The notes under the pieces are model-generated. The model saw only the letters and a list, made by a program, of their open reading frames with translations, did no database searches and was not told where the DNA came from. Below are positions 55,417 through 64,000 of a stretch of 64,000 nt of DNA, piece after piece (position 1 is the first letter of the stretch; each line of letters opens with the position of its first letter). A program made the position numbers and the translations under genes. Source of the DNA: Vibrio splendidus (GTDB taxonomy: Bacteria; Pseudomonadota; Gammaproteobacteria; Enterobacterales; Vibrionaceae); NCBI RefSeq assembly GCF_001557875.1, contig NZ_LNRF01000001.1, forward strand, positions 1,488,001 through 1,552,000. The letters run 5' to 3'.

Positions 55417-55458
55417 CAAGAATTAATTGATACGTTATAACATAACAATTAATTCTTG
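55417..55458. promoter_or_regulatory. Zur-like box inside a 13-bp inverted repeat
   Basis: CAAGAATTAATTG (55417-55429) and CAATTAATTCTTG (55446-55458) are perfect inverted arms. The centre contains GTTATAACATAAC (55434-55446), one base from the Zur consensus GTTATANTATAAC. It lies 28 nt before the start codon, so it may also form an mRNA hairpin. Confidence 0.8.
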
Positions 55459-55658
55459 AGAAACAAATTTTGATCATTAACGAGAAGTAAAATTGTTGTT
55501 TTAGGGAGAGCTTTAGAATCAGTATCTATAGGAAAGTAAAATATGTTGAAGTGAACCCTTTACTTACAAAGACTCGTCACGATTGTCGTTAAAGTACGAG
55601 AGCTACATCTGTCTGCACAAAAGAGCATCTCGATTGAACAACCAGAGCAACCTCTAAA

Positions 55659-55690
55659 AAACGCCACTCTCAATTCTAAGCGTGGCGTTT
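55659..55690 (-). terminator. terminator of ndh
   Basis: AAACGCCAC / GTGGCGTTT stem, 9 bp, 50 nt after the ndh stop on the minus strand. Same stem type as the terminators at 47760 and 52498. Confidence 0.8.
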
Positions 55691-55742
55691 CTATAGGGGT
55701 GAATCAGTTTGAGGCCGGAGTCTTGGAGCCAATGTCCAATTG

Positions 55743-56969
55743 CTAAATCTTTTTACTATATGGATTCAACGCGCATTTCAACCTTTTCAGAACAACCAAT
55801 GCTGTCACCCTGCCCCAACTAAACAAGACTCGCTGATGCAAACGGAAAATAGTGTCGTAAAGGTTTCGTACTAATCTGCCACGCAAAAGCACTCTGTCAT
55901 TCATGAGAGCACCGACTGCATAGTCATGTCCAACCGCTACCAACATGCCTCCATCGTGGAAAACAAAGGGTTGTAATGCCTTGCCTTTCGCTAAACGCTT
56001 GAACTGCTGAGCCAAGTGACCTGCGGCTTGATTCGCAGCTTGAGCTCTTGGTGGAACAAAAGAACCATCCGGTTGCGGACACTCTGCACTATCGCCAATC
56101 ACAAAAATATCGCTATCGTTGGTCGTTCTTAGTGTCTGCTCAACGACTAATTGATTAATTCGATTCGTTTCCAAACCGTCTAACTCACTTAGCCAATCCG
56201 CACATTTAATACCAGCAGCCCATACTTGCAGATCTGCTGAAATAATCTCTTCTTCTGAAGTGACTAATTTCACCTCTTCTGCTCTTTGAATTCGGGTCCC
56301 AGTTCTAACGTTAATGCCTTGCTTTACCAGAGCTTCATGGACTCGTTTCGACATACATTCCGGCCCAGCAGGTAACACGCGATCTGCCGCTTCAATCAAA
56401 GTAATTTCAAGGCTGCCTTCCTGACGATAGCGCTGTAGCTTGGCGCTCACTTTTGCCAGCTCTGCCGCCAGCTCAACACCGGTTGCACCTGCGCCAACAA
56501 TAGAAATTTTACGCTGACTGTTTGCTCTCAGTAGAGGGTTAATTTCCTGCCAAGCTTTCTGTGCTTGCCCTGCTGAATCGAGGAACAAACAGTGTTCACT
56601 GACACCTTCTGTTTTAAAGTCATTGCTGATGGCACCTACAGCGATGACGAGATAGTCGTATTCGAGCTCTTGAGTCGTACCGCTAAAGTGGTTCAACTGG
56701 ATGACTTTGTTAGCACGCTCTAACCCACTCATTGAAGCTTGAACGTAAGTGTAGCCATTACAAGATGCATGCTGGAAGTAGCTAACAGCGTCAAGCTCTT
56801 CGTCGAATGTTCCTGCTGCAATTTCATGCAAGCGAGGTTTCCAGTAGTGATGTGACGACGGCTCAACGAGTGTCACGTCATAACGTTTGTCACGACCTAA
56901 ACGCGTAACCAATTCAAGGCCAGCAGCACCTCCACCAACCACAACAATTTTTTCTTTCTGTTTCAACAT
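55743..56969 (-). CDS. ndh: NADH dehydrogenase (type II)
   Basis: 408 residues from the ATG at 56969 (GGTGG upstream; ATG at 57017 is also possible and adds 16 residues). FAD-binding VVVGGGAAGLELV (about 10), a second dinucleotide fold KISIVGAGATGVELAAEL (about 155), and VIGDSAEC (about 290) with AANQAAGHLA are the type II NADH dehydrogenase pattern. It transfers electrons from NADH to quinone without pumping protons, at the inner membrane face. A C-terminal amphipathic segment replaces true membrane helices. Function is clear, the exact start is not. Confidence 0.87.
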   Translation of the reverse strand: MLKQKEKIVVVGGGAAGLELVTRLGRDKRYDVTLVEPSSHHYWKPRLHEIAAGTFDEELDAVSYFQHASCNGYTYVQASMSGLERANKVIQLNHFSGTTQELEYDYLVIAVGAISNDFKTEGVSEHCLFLDSAGQAQKAWQEINPLLRANSQRKISIVGAGATGVELAAELAKVSAKLQRYRQEGSLEITLIEAADRVLPAGPECMSKRVHEALVKQGINVRTGTRIQRAEEVKLVTSEEEIISADLQVWAAGIKCADWLSELDGLETNRINQLVVEQTLRTTNDSDIFVIGDSAECPQPDGSFVPPRAQAANQAAGHLAQQFKRLAKGKALQPFVFHDGGMLVAVGHDYAVGALMNDRVLLRGRLVRNLYDTIFRLHQRVLFSWGRVTALVVLKRLKCALNPYSKKI

Positions 56970-57126
56970 TCGCTTACCCACCATGCCTAAAGGCAAAATC
57001 TTTCTGATGGAACGCATTATATTTATAACAGAATTAATGATAATCCCAATTTAAATAAAATCACTTTTACCAATTTGTAATAATAACTTTAAATGTGAAT
57101 CAATTTACCAAGTAACAGGATCAAAA

Positions 57127-57158
57127 AAGCGCCACATACAAAACGATACATGGCGCTT
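57127..57158 (-). terminator. terminator of the YghU-like gene
   Basis: AAGCGCCA / TGGCGCTT, 8-bp stem with a 16-nt loop, flanked by A runs on the plus strand (T run on minus). Confidence 0.7.
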
Positions 57159-57194
57159 CTTAACTCACGATATATAGAGCTAACTATATAAAGA

Positions 57195-58052
57195 TTACGG
57201 TTTTAGTTTCAAAACTTTATCAATATCTTCCGCAGAATGGCGCTCTGGTACTTGCTCCCACTCTTCGCCAAATGAACGGTTAACCACTCGGCCTCGTTGG
57301 AAACCTTCGCGCGCTTCTAGTTGCTTCGCCCAGCGCACAACGTTGGTGTAAGACTCAACCTGTAGGAACTCAGCAGCATCGTAGATTTTGCCAAGCACAA
57401 GGTTGCCATACCATGGCCAAATCGCGATATCAGCGATGCTTAGCTCTTCACCTGCCACAAATGTGTTATTTGCGAGTTGTTTATCTAACACGTCTAGCTG
57501 ACGCTTAGCTTCCATCGCAAAGCGGTTAATTGGGTACTCTTGCTTTTCATCCGCGTAAGCGTAAAAGTGACCGAAGCCACCGCCTAGGAATGGGGCTGAA
57601 CCTTGTGCCCAAAACAACCAGTTAATGGTTTGTGTTCTTGCAGCCCCTTCTTTTGGTAAAAAGTGACCAAATTTTTCAGCTAAATGCATCAAGATAGATG
57701 CCGACTCGAAAACATTAACGTCTTCATCACCAGACTTGTCGACAAGCGCTGGTATTTTAGAATTTGGATTCACTCCAACAAAGCCGGAAGAGAACTGGTC
57801 CGCCTCACCGATGTTGATCAAGTACGCATCATATTCAGCTTCTTTAACACCAGCCGCTAACAACTCTTCCAGTAAGATAGTGACTTTTTGACCGTTAGGT
57901 GTGCCAAGAGAATACAATTGAAAAGCATGGTCACCAACAGGAAGCTCTTTATCAAAGCGAGCTCCAGATTCAGGACTATTGATGTTTGCCCACTTGTTAC
58001 CACTAGCAGTATCGTTAACCCAAACTTTTGGCGGAGTGTATTGTTCTGACAT
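57195..58052 (-). CDS. yghU: glutathione S-transferase-like disulfide reductase (YghU)
   Basis: 285 residues. N-terminal thioredoxin fold (HAFQLYSLGTPNGQKVTILLEE) with NPNSKIPALVD and VFESASILMHL glutathione-binding motifs (about 75-120), and a C-terminal helical GST domain. E. coli YghU is a glutathione-dependent disulfide-bond oxidoreductase. Length and N-terminal extension match. It is divergent from yajD across 284 bp. Confidence 0.92.
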   Translation of the reverse strand: MSEQYTPPKVWVNDTASGNKWANINSPESGARFDKELPVGDHAFQLYSLGTPNGQKVTILLEELLAAGVKEAEYDAYLINIGEADQFSSGFVGVNPNSKIPALVDKSGDEDVNVFESASILMHLAEKFGHFLPKEGAARTQTINWLFWAQGSAPFLGGGFGHFYAYADEKQEYPINRFAMEAKRQLDVLDKQLANNTFVAGEELSIADIAIWPWYGNLVLGKIYDAAEFLQVESYTNVVRWAKQLEAREGFQRGRVVNRSFGEEWEQVPERHSAEDIDKVLKLKP

Positions 58053-58336
58053 GATATTTCCTTATTAATATAGGGTCTCACAAACTGATATTAGGTCACA
58101 TGCCTGTGGTTAAAACCCCTGAATACGATTTATTTTCAAACTGTTAAGCATGGCTTATTCCAGAAAGACATAACCCGCTTAAGCATTAGGGTGTAGAAGG
58201 TAAGTCTGTATTCAAACTTCAATCTAATATCGATAAATCCACCGCATCATTTAGCAATGATTTTACGAACGACATACCAACAGCTTCAAGAAAGCTGTGA
58301 TAAAATCGGGATATTACAATTGATAAGGATTTGGCA

Positions 58337-58681
58337 ATGTCTTCTGATTTCACAGGTTCGAGTGCAGCGTATGCTCGCCAAGAGAAAGGCTACCGCGAAA
58401 AAGCACTAAAACTGTACCCTTGGGTTTGTGGTAAATGTGCGCGTGAATTTGTTTACTCAAACCTCCGAGAGCTTACCGTTCACCACGTGGACCACGACCA
58501 TACAAACAACCCTGAAGATGGCAGTAACTGGGAGCTACTGTGCCTATACTGTCACGATCATGAGCATTCAAAATACACTGACCATGAGCGTTATGGTGTG
58601 GATGCAAAAGCGAGTTTAGATGATCATCAGTCAGCGACACACAACCCGTTCGCCGATCTCGCTAAGATGATGAAGAAGTAA
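58337..58681 (+). CDS. yajD: HNH nuclease family protein YajD
   Basis: 114 residues. YajD-type HNH: CGKCAREF, then LTVHHVDHDHTNNPEDGSNWELLCLYCHDHEHS gives the HH...N...H pattern plus two CxxC zinc pairs. AAGGA lies 7 nt before the ATG at 58337; a TTG 6 nt upstream is less likely. It may cut or bind nucleic acid; the role is not known. Ends in a strong terminator. Confidence 0.9.
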   Translation: MSSDFTGSSAAYARQEKGYREKALKLYPWVCGKCAREFVYSNLRELTVHHVDHDHTNNPEDGSNWELLCLYCHDHEHSKYTDHERYGVDAKASLDDHQSATHNPFADLAKMMKK

Positions 58682-58740
58682 CACGCCTTCAGAACTGTCT
58701 TTGGTAGATGGTAACTGCTAGATAATAGATGAATAACAAG

Positions 58741-58774
58741 AAACCCCAGTATGTCACCATACTGGGGTTTCTTT
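58741..58774 (+). terminator. terminator of yajD
   Basis: AAACCCCAGTATG / CATACTGGGGTTT stem with a 4-nt loop, then CTTTTG. Confidence 0.92.
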
Positions 58775-58805
58775 TGTCTGCAGCCATATAGACTACTCTG
58801 GATCA

Positions 58806-58831
58806 AAAAAGCCTTCCGAAGAAGGCTTTTT
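58806..58831 (-). terminator. UUCG-loop terminator
   Basis: GCCTTC-TTCG-GAAGGC on the minus strand, followed by Ts. Ends the small membrane protein gene. Confidence 0.9.
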
Positions 58832-58846
58832 AAGAATCAAATCGAA

Positions 58847-59227
58847 TTATGCTGCCGCTTGTTTGCGAGACTCTTCTACCTGTTTAGCGCGCTTTTTCAT
58901 CGTCAGTTTATCGCGGTATGCAAACCAAACATAAGACACAACCACTAAGAAGAACAGGTATGACAATGAGAAAATGAACGGCGATTGAATGATATCGTTC
59001 GAGATACCCCAAGAAACACCGATAACCGTCACTGCAATCTTCGCAAAGAAGCCACACATCAATAGCACTAATGCCAACTGTGGGAAACGCGTGCTGCGGA
59101 ATGCAAGCCAGTAACAGCTGCCTACAGCCAATGCCGCGATGTAGAAGCCGAACAAGAAAGAATGAATATGATCAGCAGCTGCTACACCACCAGTAATCGA
59201 CATCAATAGAATTAAAAATAGTTTCAT
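58847..59227 (-). CDS. small inner-membrane protein
   Basis: 126 residues, not recognised. Four predicted helices (about 1-16, 25-44, 48-68 and 78-102) and a basic C-terminal tail (KLTMKKRAKQVEESRKQ), so the C terminus is cytosolic. It stands alone with its own terminator. Confidence 0.75.
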   Translation of the reverse strand: MKLFLILLMSITGGVAAADHIHSFLFGFYIAALAVGSCYWLAFRSTRFPQLALVLLMCGFFAKIAVTVIGVSWGISNDIIQSPFIFSLSYLFFLVVVSYVWFAYRDKLTMKKRAKQVEESRKQAAA

Positions 59228-59821
59228 AATACTCGCCTCGTAATAGACTAGAAACGCATCCTTTCATTTTTGGAATCTCAGTTTGCGTACTATTTTCCCA
59301 CTTTTTCCCAACAACACAACCCCTCATATCGAACAAAATGTAAGCAAAAGCACCCGAAAAAATCACCATTAACAACTGGTTAACATCCCATTTCTAATAG
59401 AACTCCGTTACTCCTTGTCTCATATGAAAAAAGCACTACTTCGATTTATTTTGTTACACAAATTTAACCTTGGAAATTAATTAAAATTATTTGCAACTCT
59501 GTGATATCCGCACGGAATACGAGTCTACTAAAAAGTTATCACCTCGAAATCCCAGGAATAATTGGGGGACAGAGCGAAAAAGAACAAAATAGAAAGGTGT
59601 TAAAAACATTTTGAAAACCAATAAAAAACAACCCATTAACAAACTGAATTTAATTTACCAAAAATGGAAAAAGAGATTCCAATCACATTTTTATTGGTTA
59701 TAATCCGCGCTCTTTTGCGCTATCTGTTGATAAACGCAAACTAATTTTGAAGAAACAATCACAATAACCCGTCTTTAGTTAAGTGGCTCTCCACTAACCG
59801 ATGACAAAACTGAGAATAAAA
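59228..59821. other. divergent upstream region of the OFA transporter
   Basis: 594 bp without coding sequence. AT-rich, with long A runs (59590-59640) and possible -10 sites near 59695. Both the membrane-protein gene and the transporter gene must use promoters here. I can name no operator. Confidence 0.5.
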
Positions 59822-61060
59822 ATGAGCAAGATTGATAAAGCAACACGTATCCTGCTAGCAGGCTTCTGTATCAACCTTTGTCTTGGCATCCTGTATGCTT
59901 GGAGTGTATTTAACAAAGCGCTAGTCACTGAAGCTGGTTGGAGTGCTGCTGAAGCATCTTCTCCTTACGCTATTGCAACTATCACATTCTCTGTTTGTCT
60001 TCTTGTTGCGGGCATCCTACAAGACCGTATGGGTCCACGTAAGATCCTTATCCTAGGTACAGCGCTTACAGGCCTAGGCATGATTGCTTCTGGTTTCGCT
60101 ACAACACCTATGATGCTGAACATCACGTTCGGTGTTATGACTGGTGCTGGTATCGGCTTCGGTTACGCATGTCTTTCTCCATCAGCAATGAAATGGTTCC
60201 ATTCTTCTAAGAAAGGTATGGTTAACGGTCTTATCGCAGCAGGCTTCGGTCTTGCAGCTATCTACCTAGCACCAGTAACTTCTGCGCTAATCGACAGCAT
60301 GGGTATCCAAACTAGCTTTATGATTCTTGGTGTTGGTGTACTTGCAATCGCAGTACCTCTAGCAGCAACAATCAACAACCCACCAGCGGATTACACGCCA
60401 GCTGAACCTAAAGTAAAAGCAGGCCAAGCTCCTAAAGCGGTTAAGAAGACTGAAGACCTAACTTGGAAAGTAATGCTGAAAACTCCTCAGTTCTACTCTC
60501 TATGGATCATGTACGCGTTCGCTGCATCTGTTGGCCTAATGATCATCGGTAACATTACTACGATTGCTAGCGTTCAAGCTAACCTGCCAAACGCAGTTTA
60601 CCTAGCGTCTATCCTTGCAGTATTCAACTCAGGCGGCCGTGTTGCTGCGGGTATGCTTGCAGATAAAATCGGTGGCGTACGCACTCTACTTCTAGCGTTC
60701 ATCCTTCAAGGCGCGAACATGGCTCTATTCGCTACGTTCAACTCTGAATTCACGCTAATCATTGGTACGGCTATCGCTGCTGTTGGTTACGGTACGCTTC
60801 TAGCAGTATTCCCAACACTTACAGCTGAGTTCTACGGCCTGAAAAACTACGGTACTAACTACGGCGTGCTTTACACGGCATGGGGTATCGGCGGCGCTAT
60901 CGGTGCAGCAGTTGTTGGTTTCTCTATGGCAAACGGCGAAGGTTACGGCCTAGCTTACACAATCTCTGCAGTTATGATGGCGGTGTGTATTGTTCTAGCA
61001 ATCATCACTAAGCCAATCTCTGAAGCTAAAGTTGCTGAACTAAAAGCATCACAAGCTTAA
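59822..61060 (+). CDS. OFA-family major facilitator transporter
   Basis: 412 residues, 12 predicted helices, oxalate/formate-antiporter type. GILYAWSVFNKALV near residue 20, DRMGPRKILILG near 70, and GTNYGVLYTAWGIGGAIGA near 340 are characteristic. The substrate is probably a monocarboxylate such as formate or pyruvate; which one is unclear. The ATG at 59822 is used; an in-frame ATG at 59801 lacks a ribosome site. Confidence 0.9.
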   Translation: MSKIDKATRILLAGFCINLCLGILYAWSVFNKALVTEAGWSAAEASSPYAIATITFSVCLLVAGILQDRMGPRKILILGTALTGLGMIASGFATTPMMLNITFGVMTGAGIGFGYACLSPSAMKWFHSSKKGMVNGLIAAGFGLAAIYLAPVTSALIDSMGIQTSFMILGVGVLAIAVPLAATINNPPADYTPAEPKVKAGQAPKAVKKTEDLTWKVMLKTPQFYSLWIMYAFAASVGLMIIGNITTIASVQANLPNAVYLASILAVFNSGGRVAAGMLADKIGGVRTLLLAFILQGANMALFATFNSEFTLIIGTAIAAVGYGTLLAVFPTLTAEFYGLKNYGTNYGVLYTAWGIGGAIGAAVVGFSMANGEGYGLAYTISAVMMAVCIVLAIITKPISEAKVAELKASQA

Positions 61061-61088
61061 TCATCAGAAAAGATTGAATTTGTTACTG

Positions 61089-61117
61089 AAGAGCTTAACC
61101 TTAGGGTTAGGCTCTTT
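61089..61117 (+). terminator. terminator of the OFA transporter
   Basis: AAGAGCTTAACC / GGTTAGGCTCTT stem (one bulge) followed by Ts, overlapping the next start region. Confidence 0.85.
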
Positions 61118-62782
61118 TTGTATCAAGCGACTTCTCCATTGACGACCGAAACCACTCTTCAGCTCTCCCCTACTTATTATCTCGACAACTTCAATCGGCT
61201 GGTTGAACACGCTCAAACACTCTACCCCGATCTTTTGAGTGACGAAGAATGCCGTTGGTTATCTGAATACAAACGTCTTTCAATTGCTAGTCAGTGTTTA
61301 ATGGTTCGTTTGCTTTCTCGCAAGGGCTGCTGGTTTCGAAGTGATAAACTCAGCTATGTTGAGATTCCTGATTTAAATAGTGCACTACGTGAGTTAAACA
61401 CCTCTGGCTTCATTACGTTAAGTCATCCTACTGACAAACATGACTTGGAAATCACTCAGATCGAACTTGGATTGCACCTACTCACCAAGCCTGAACTGCT
61501 AAATGTATTCCCATCTCTTAAGAACAACAAAACTGCTAAAAAAGACCAACTGTTAGCGTTCCTTGAACCACAAGCTTTTGATCAGTTCCAAACTCTACCA
61601 TTCGACTGTATTTACGTGGTCGAATCCGAAGTAATTGATGTATTGCTGATTCTCTTCTTCGCCAATACTTACCAAGACCTAAGCCAGTTTGTGTTAAGTG
61701 ACCTTGGACTCAACACCTTCGAGAACTACCCATTAAGCAAGCAGCGCCGCTTCTTCACTTCCAGAGATCAACTCAATCAATTGCTCCAGATACGCGATAT
61801 TCAACGCTTGTATTCAGAAGGAGACCGCAAAGACGGTGAGTTTCTTGAGCAGCTTTTACAATCGATACCTGCAGAATCAGAACACAGAAGCATTGCTAGA
61901 AAACGATCGCGATTGATCAATGACCTCGCACGTGACCTAGAAAGGCTTAACCAAAATGACCAAGCTACCTTTTGGTTCAAGCAATCTGGACTTCCTCCGA
62001 GCAGAGAGCGACTTGCGCGCATCTATGACAAGCAAGATGAATTAGACTTAATGTGTGACATTGTCACGCAAATGCAAGCTACTCCATCGGATGTGTCAGA
62101 GCTTGAGGTCTCGGTTAAGCTTGAACAGAGGTTATTACGGAAGCAGGGCCACAAGGTCCCTCGCCCTTCAAAGCCAAGTTGCGCGCAGATAAAACTAGAA
62201 TTGGATCTCAGCCAAACGCGAGTCGAGCTTGCGGTAAAACAACATTTTGAAAGCCAAGGCTGGGATGTCTACTTTTCTGAAAACAGTTTTCTGTGTGGTT
62301 TGTTCGGTTTGGCTTTCTGGAATGTCATTTTCTCTGATGTCGAAGGTGCTTTTATCAATCGTTACCAACATCGGCCACTGGACTTGTATCACTCAGACTT
62401 CCTAAACAAACGAGCCGAGCAAATTGAAGCTGTGTTCCAAACCATATCCGAATACGGGCTGAACCACTTACTTGAGCAGTACGATAAAAAGCAAGGCATC
62501 GCCAATCCCTTTGTTCATTGGAATCATTTCCCTAAAGCACTCATCGAACACAGTATGGAAGCTATTCCTAACGCCTTGATTATCGATCTCTTCAAAGTGT
62601 TATTGAGTGACTTAAAGCTATTTAGAACCGGGATGCCCGATTTGATTGCGTTCAAAGACGAAGGGTTTCATTGGATTGAAGTCAAAGGCCCAGGAGATAA
62701 ACTGCAAGACAACCAATGGCGCTGGATCAAAGAGTTTGAGCGATTGTCCGTCCCTTTCTCTGTTTGTTACGTCAATCAATGA
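61118..62782 (+). CDS. FAN1-like VRR-NUC nuclease
   Basis: 554 residues if the TTG at 61118 is the start (AGG 6 nt upstream); the TTG at 61139 is an alternative. The C-terminal VRR-NUC domain has the PD-(D/E)xK set GMPDLIAF...HWIEVKGPGDKLQDNQWRW, closing at FSVCYVNQ. The N-terminal region has a helical SAP-like/TPR-like segment (about 20-120) as in bacterial FAN1 orthologues. FAN1 cuts DNA at flaps and interstrand crosslinks. Bacterial forms are assumed to act in repair. Confidence 0.88.
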   Translation: MYQATSPLTTETTLQLSPTYYLDNFNRLVEHAQTLYPDLLSDEECRWLSEYKRLSIASQCLMVRLLSRKGCWFRSDKLSYVEIPDLNSALRELNTSGFITLSHPTDKHDLEITQIELGLHLLTKPELLNVFPSLKNNKTAKKDQLLAFLEPQAFDQFQTLPFDCIYVVESEVIDVLLILFFANTYQDLSQFVLSDLGLNTFENYPLSKQRRFFTSRDQLNQLLQIRDIQRLYSEGDRKDGEFLEQLLQSIPAESEHRSIARKRSRLINDLARDLERLNQNDQATFWFKQSGLPPSRERLARIYDKQDELDLMCDIVTQMQATPSDVSELEVSVKLEQRLLRKQGHKVPRPSKPSCAQIKLELDLSQTRVELAVKQHFESQGWDVYFSENSFLCGLFGLAFWNVIFSDVEGAFINRYQHRPLDLYHSDFLNKRAEQIEAVFQTISEYGLNHLLEQYDKKQGIANPFVHWNHFPKALIEHSMEAIPNALIIDLFKVLLSDLKLFRTGMPDLIAFKDEGFHWIEVKGPGDKLQDNQWRWIKEFERLSVPFSVCYVNQ

Positions 62783-62983
62783 GTCTTACTTTTGGCTCAT
62801 AGCTGTGAGATCTTAGCGACTAAATCTAGCTAGGTCTAAGCACTAATTTATGAACAAAAGCGAGTGACATGCATCGACAAGTTACTCTGTCCCATCAAGA
62901 TCTTATCTATAAGATTATTAGAACATGAGCATTTTCAATCATTTTCGATATAATTAGAGAAAATGCTTAATATATAAATACGT

Positions 62984-64000
62984 ATGAATTTGAAAAAACT
63001 CTTCATTTTAGCTTTTGTTAGTGTCTTCTCAGGTTGTGCCGTCTACGCGGGTTTAAACTTCGACGAACTGTTTGGCGAACAACAAGTACGCGATCGCCAA
63101 GCTCCTATTCTTTCGGCTCAAGCACAGCACTTCATTGACGAAGTAAAACCTATCATTGATAACCGTTGCGTGGTTTGTCACGCTTGTTATGACGCTCCTT
63201 GCCAACTCAAAATGTCTTCAGTAGAAGGCATAGACCGAGGCGCGAGCAAAGCACTCGTTTATCAAGGCACCCGCTTAACTGCATCAGCCCCTACTCGCTT
63301 ATTTGAAGATGCTTTAACCACACAAGAGTGGCGCGATGCGGATTTTCATCCGGTTCTCAACGAGCGCATTCAGAACTCAACGGCGAACCTAGATGCTGGC
63401 CTTGTTTCTCGCATGTTGATTCAGAAAGAGAATCACCCTCTGCCCGATCAAACACAGCTTGAAGGTTTCGATTTTTCAACCGATCGCGACCAACAGTGCC
63501 CAACAATTGAAGAGTATGCTCAATATGAGAGAGATTACCCAACTTGGGGGATGCCTTATGGGATGCCGAATTTAGATAAAACAGAATACGCGACGTTAAT
63601 GAGTTGGTTGGAAAATGGCGCGTTAATGAACGACCACATTCCGCTGAATGATGCGGAACAAGAGCTCGTTAATGTCTACGAAAGCTTTTTAAATAAAAGT
63701 GATAATAAGAGCCAACTTTCAGCTCGTTACATCTACGAGCACCTGTTTTTATCTCACGTCTATTTTTCTGATTTAGCACAACCAACGCGTTTCTTCACCC
63801 TTGTTCGCTCTGCAACACCTCCAGGTGAAGCGGTACAACGCATCACAACTCGTCGCCCTTATGACGACCCAAAGGTAGACCGTGTTTACTACCGCCTAAT
63901 TCCAGAGCAAGGCACCATTGTCGACAAAACGCACATGCCTTTCGCACTCAATAAAGAACGACTACAAAAGTGGAATACCTGGTTTGTCGATGCTAACTAC
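62984..64000 (+). CDS. cti: fatty acid cis/trans isomerase (partial)
   Basis: 339 codons are visible with no stop: the gene runs off the window. Lipoprotein-like signal MNLKKLFILAFVSVFSGC, then a c-type haem motif CVVCHACYDAPC (C62, C65, H66). Cti converts cis unsaturated fatty acids in membrane phospholipids to trans forms under stress. Known proteins are about 770 residues, so roughly half is here. The ribosome site is poor; ATG at 62984 begins the signal peptide. Confidence 0.9.
   Translation, partial: MNLKKLFILAFVSVFSGCAVYAGLNFDELFGEQQVRDRQAPILSAQAQHFIDEVKPIIDNRCVVCHACYDAPCQLKMSSVEGIDRGASKALVYQGTRLTASAPTRLFEDALTTQEWRDADFHPVLNERIQNSTANLDAGLVSRMLIQKENHPLPDQTQLEGFDFSTDRDQQCPTIEEYAQYERDYPTWGMPYGMPNLDKTEYATLMSWLENGALMNDHIPLNDAEQELVNVYESFLNKSDNKSQLSARYIYEHLFLSHVYFSDLAQPTRFFTLVRSATPPGEAVQRITTRRPYDDPKVDRVYYRLIPEQGTIVDKTHMPFALNKERLQKWNTWFVDANY

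Overview
The window looks like a chromosomal segment of a marine Vibrio. The protein repertoire (rbs, fru/Cra, nas/nir, an AcfD/SslE-like M60 lipoprotein, Cti), the moderate GC content and the VCR-like attC sites all fit Vibrionaceae. A Splendidus-clade species on chromosome 2 is my guess, not something the sequence proves.

Layout. 0-18.4 kb is a housekeeping and regulatory region: an EEP-fold phosphodiesterase, an OmpA-like barrel, a lone winged-helix regulator, the ribose operon rbsD-A-C-B-K-R with two perfect RbsR-type operators, a CHASE3 hybrid histidine kinase, a nitrilase-family amidase, a LprI-like protein, a CSS-EAL c-di-GMP phosphodiesterase, a divergent LysR/EamA pair, a lipoprotein and a DoxX-like protein. 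18.46-31.08 kb is an integron cassette array: 15 cassettes, all read on the minus strand, with 14 complete attC sites and one degenerate terminal site. No integrase gene lies in or beside it, so within this window it is a cluster of attC sites lacking an integrase (CALIN). 31.3-41.9 kb holds a small zinc-ribbon protein and the nitrate assimilation cluster: nasA divergent from nirB-nirD-nitrate transporter and a PP2C phosphatase/Ser-Thr kinase fusion. 41.9-47.2 kb is cra with fruBKA and Cra operators. 47.3-58.1 kb holds a DOPA-dioxygenase-like gene, a 1495-residue M60 metalloprotease lipoprotein, a zinc-uptake operon (His-rich outer-membrane protein, ZnuA-like, ZnuB-like) that lacks its ATPase, ndh and a YghU-type GST. 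58.3-64 kb holds yajD, a small membrane protein, an OFA-family transporter, a FAN1-like VRR-NUC nuclease and the start of cti, which runs off the window.

The cassette array is the accessory part and the most interesting. It carries a dGTPase with all HD motifs, a protein with an HEPN RNase-like motif, a GIY-YIG-like protein, a two-gene cassette pairing a SLATT-like two-helix membrane protein with a 65-residue CxxC peptide, a GNAT acetyltransferase, an isochorismatase-fold hydrolase, a Cys-His-Asp protein, and several unrecognised proteins with paired membrane helices. Together they resemble a store of phage-defence or stress effectors, but this is inference. Two oddities can be read directly. 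A 13-bp tandem duplication splits one cassette gene into two overlapping frames that fuse perfectly if one copy is removed. In another cassette the stop codon usually supplied at the start of attC is lost, so the protein is extended by about 35 residues encoded by the attC itself, including a hydrophobic helix.

The core regions are orderly: sugar operons sit next to their own LacI-type regulators and palindromic operators, nirB has a textbook sigma-54 -24/-12 element, and the zinc operon has a Zur-like box inside a 13-bp inverted repeat.
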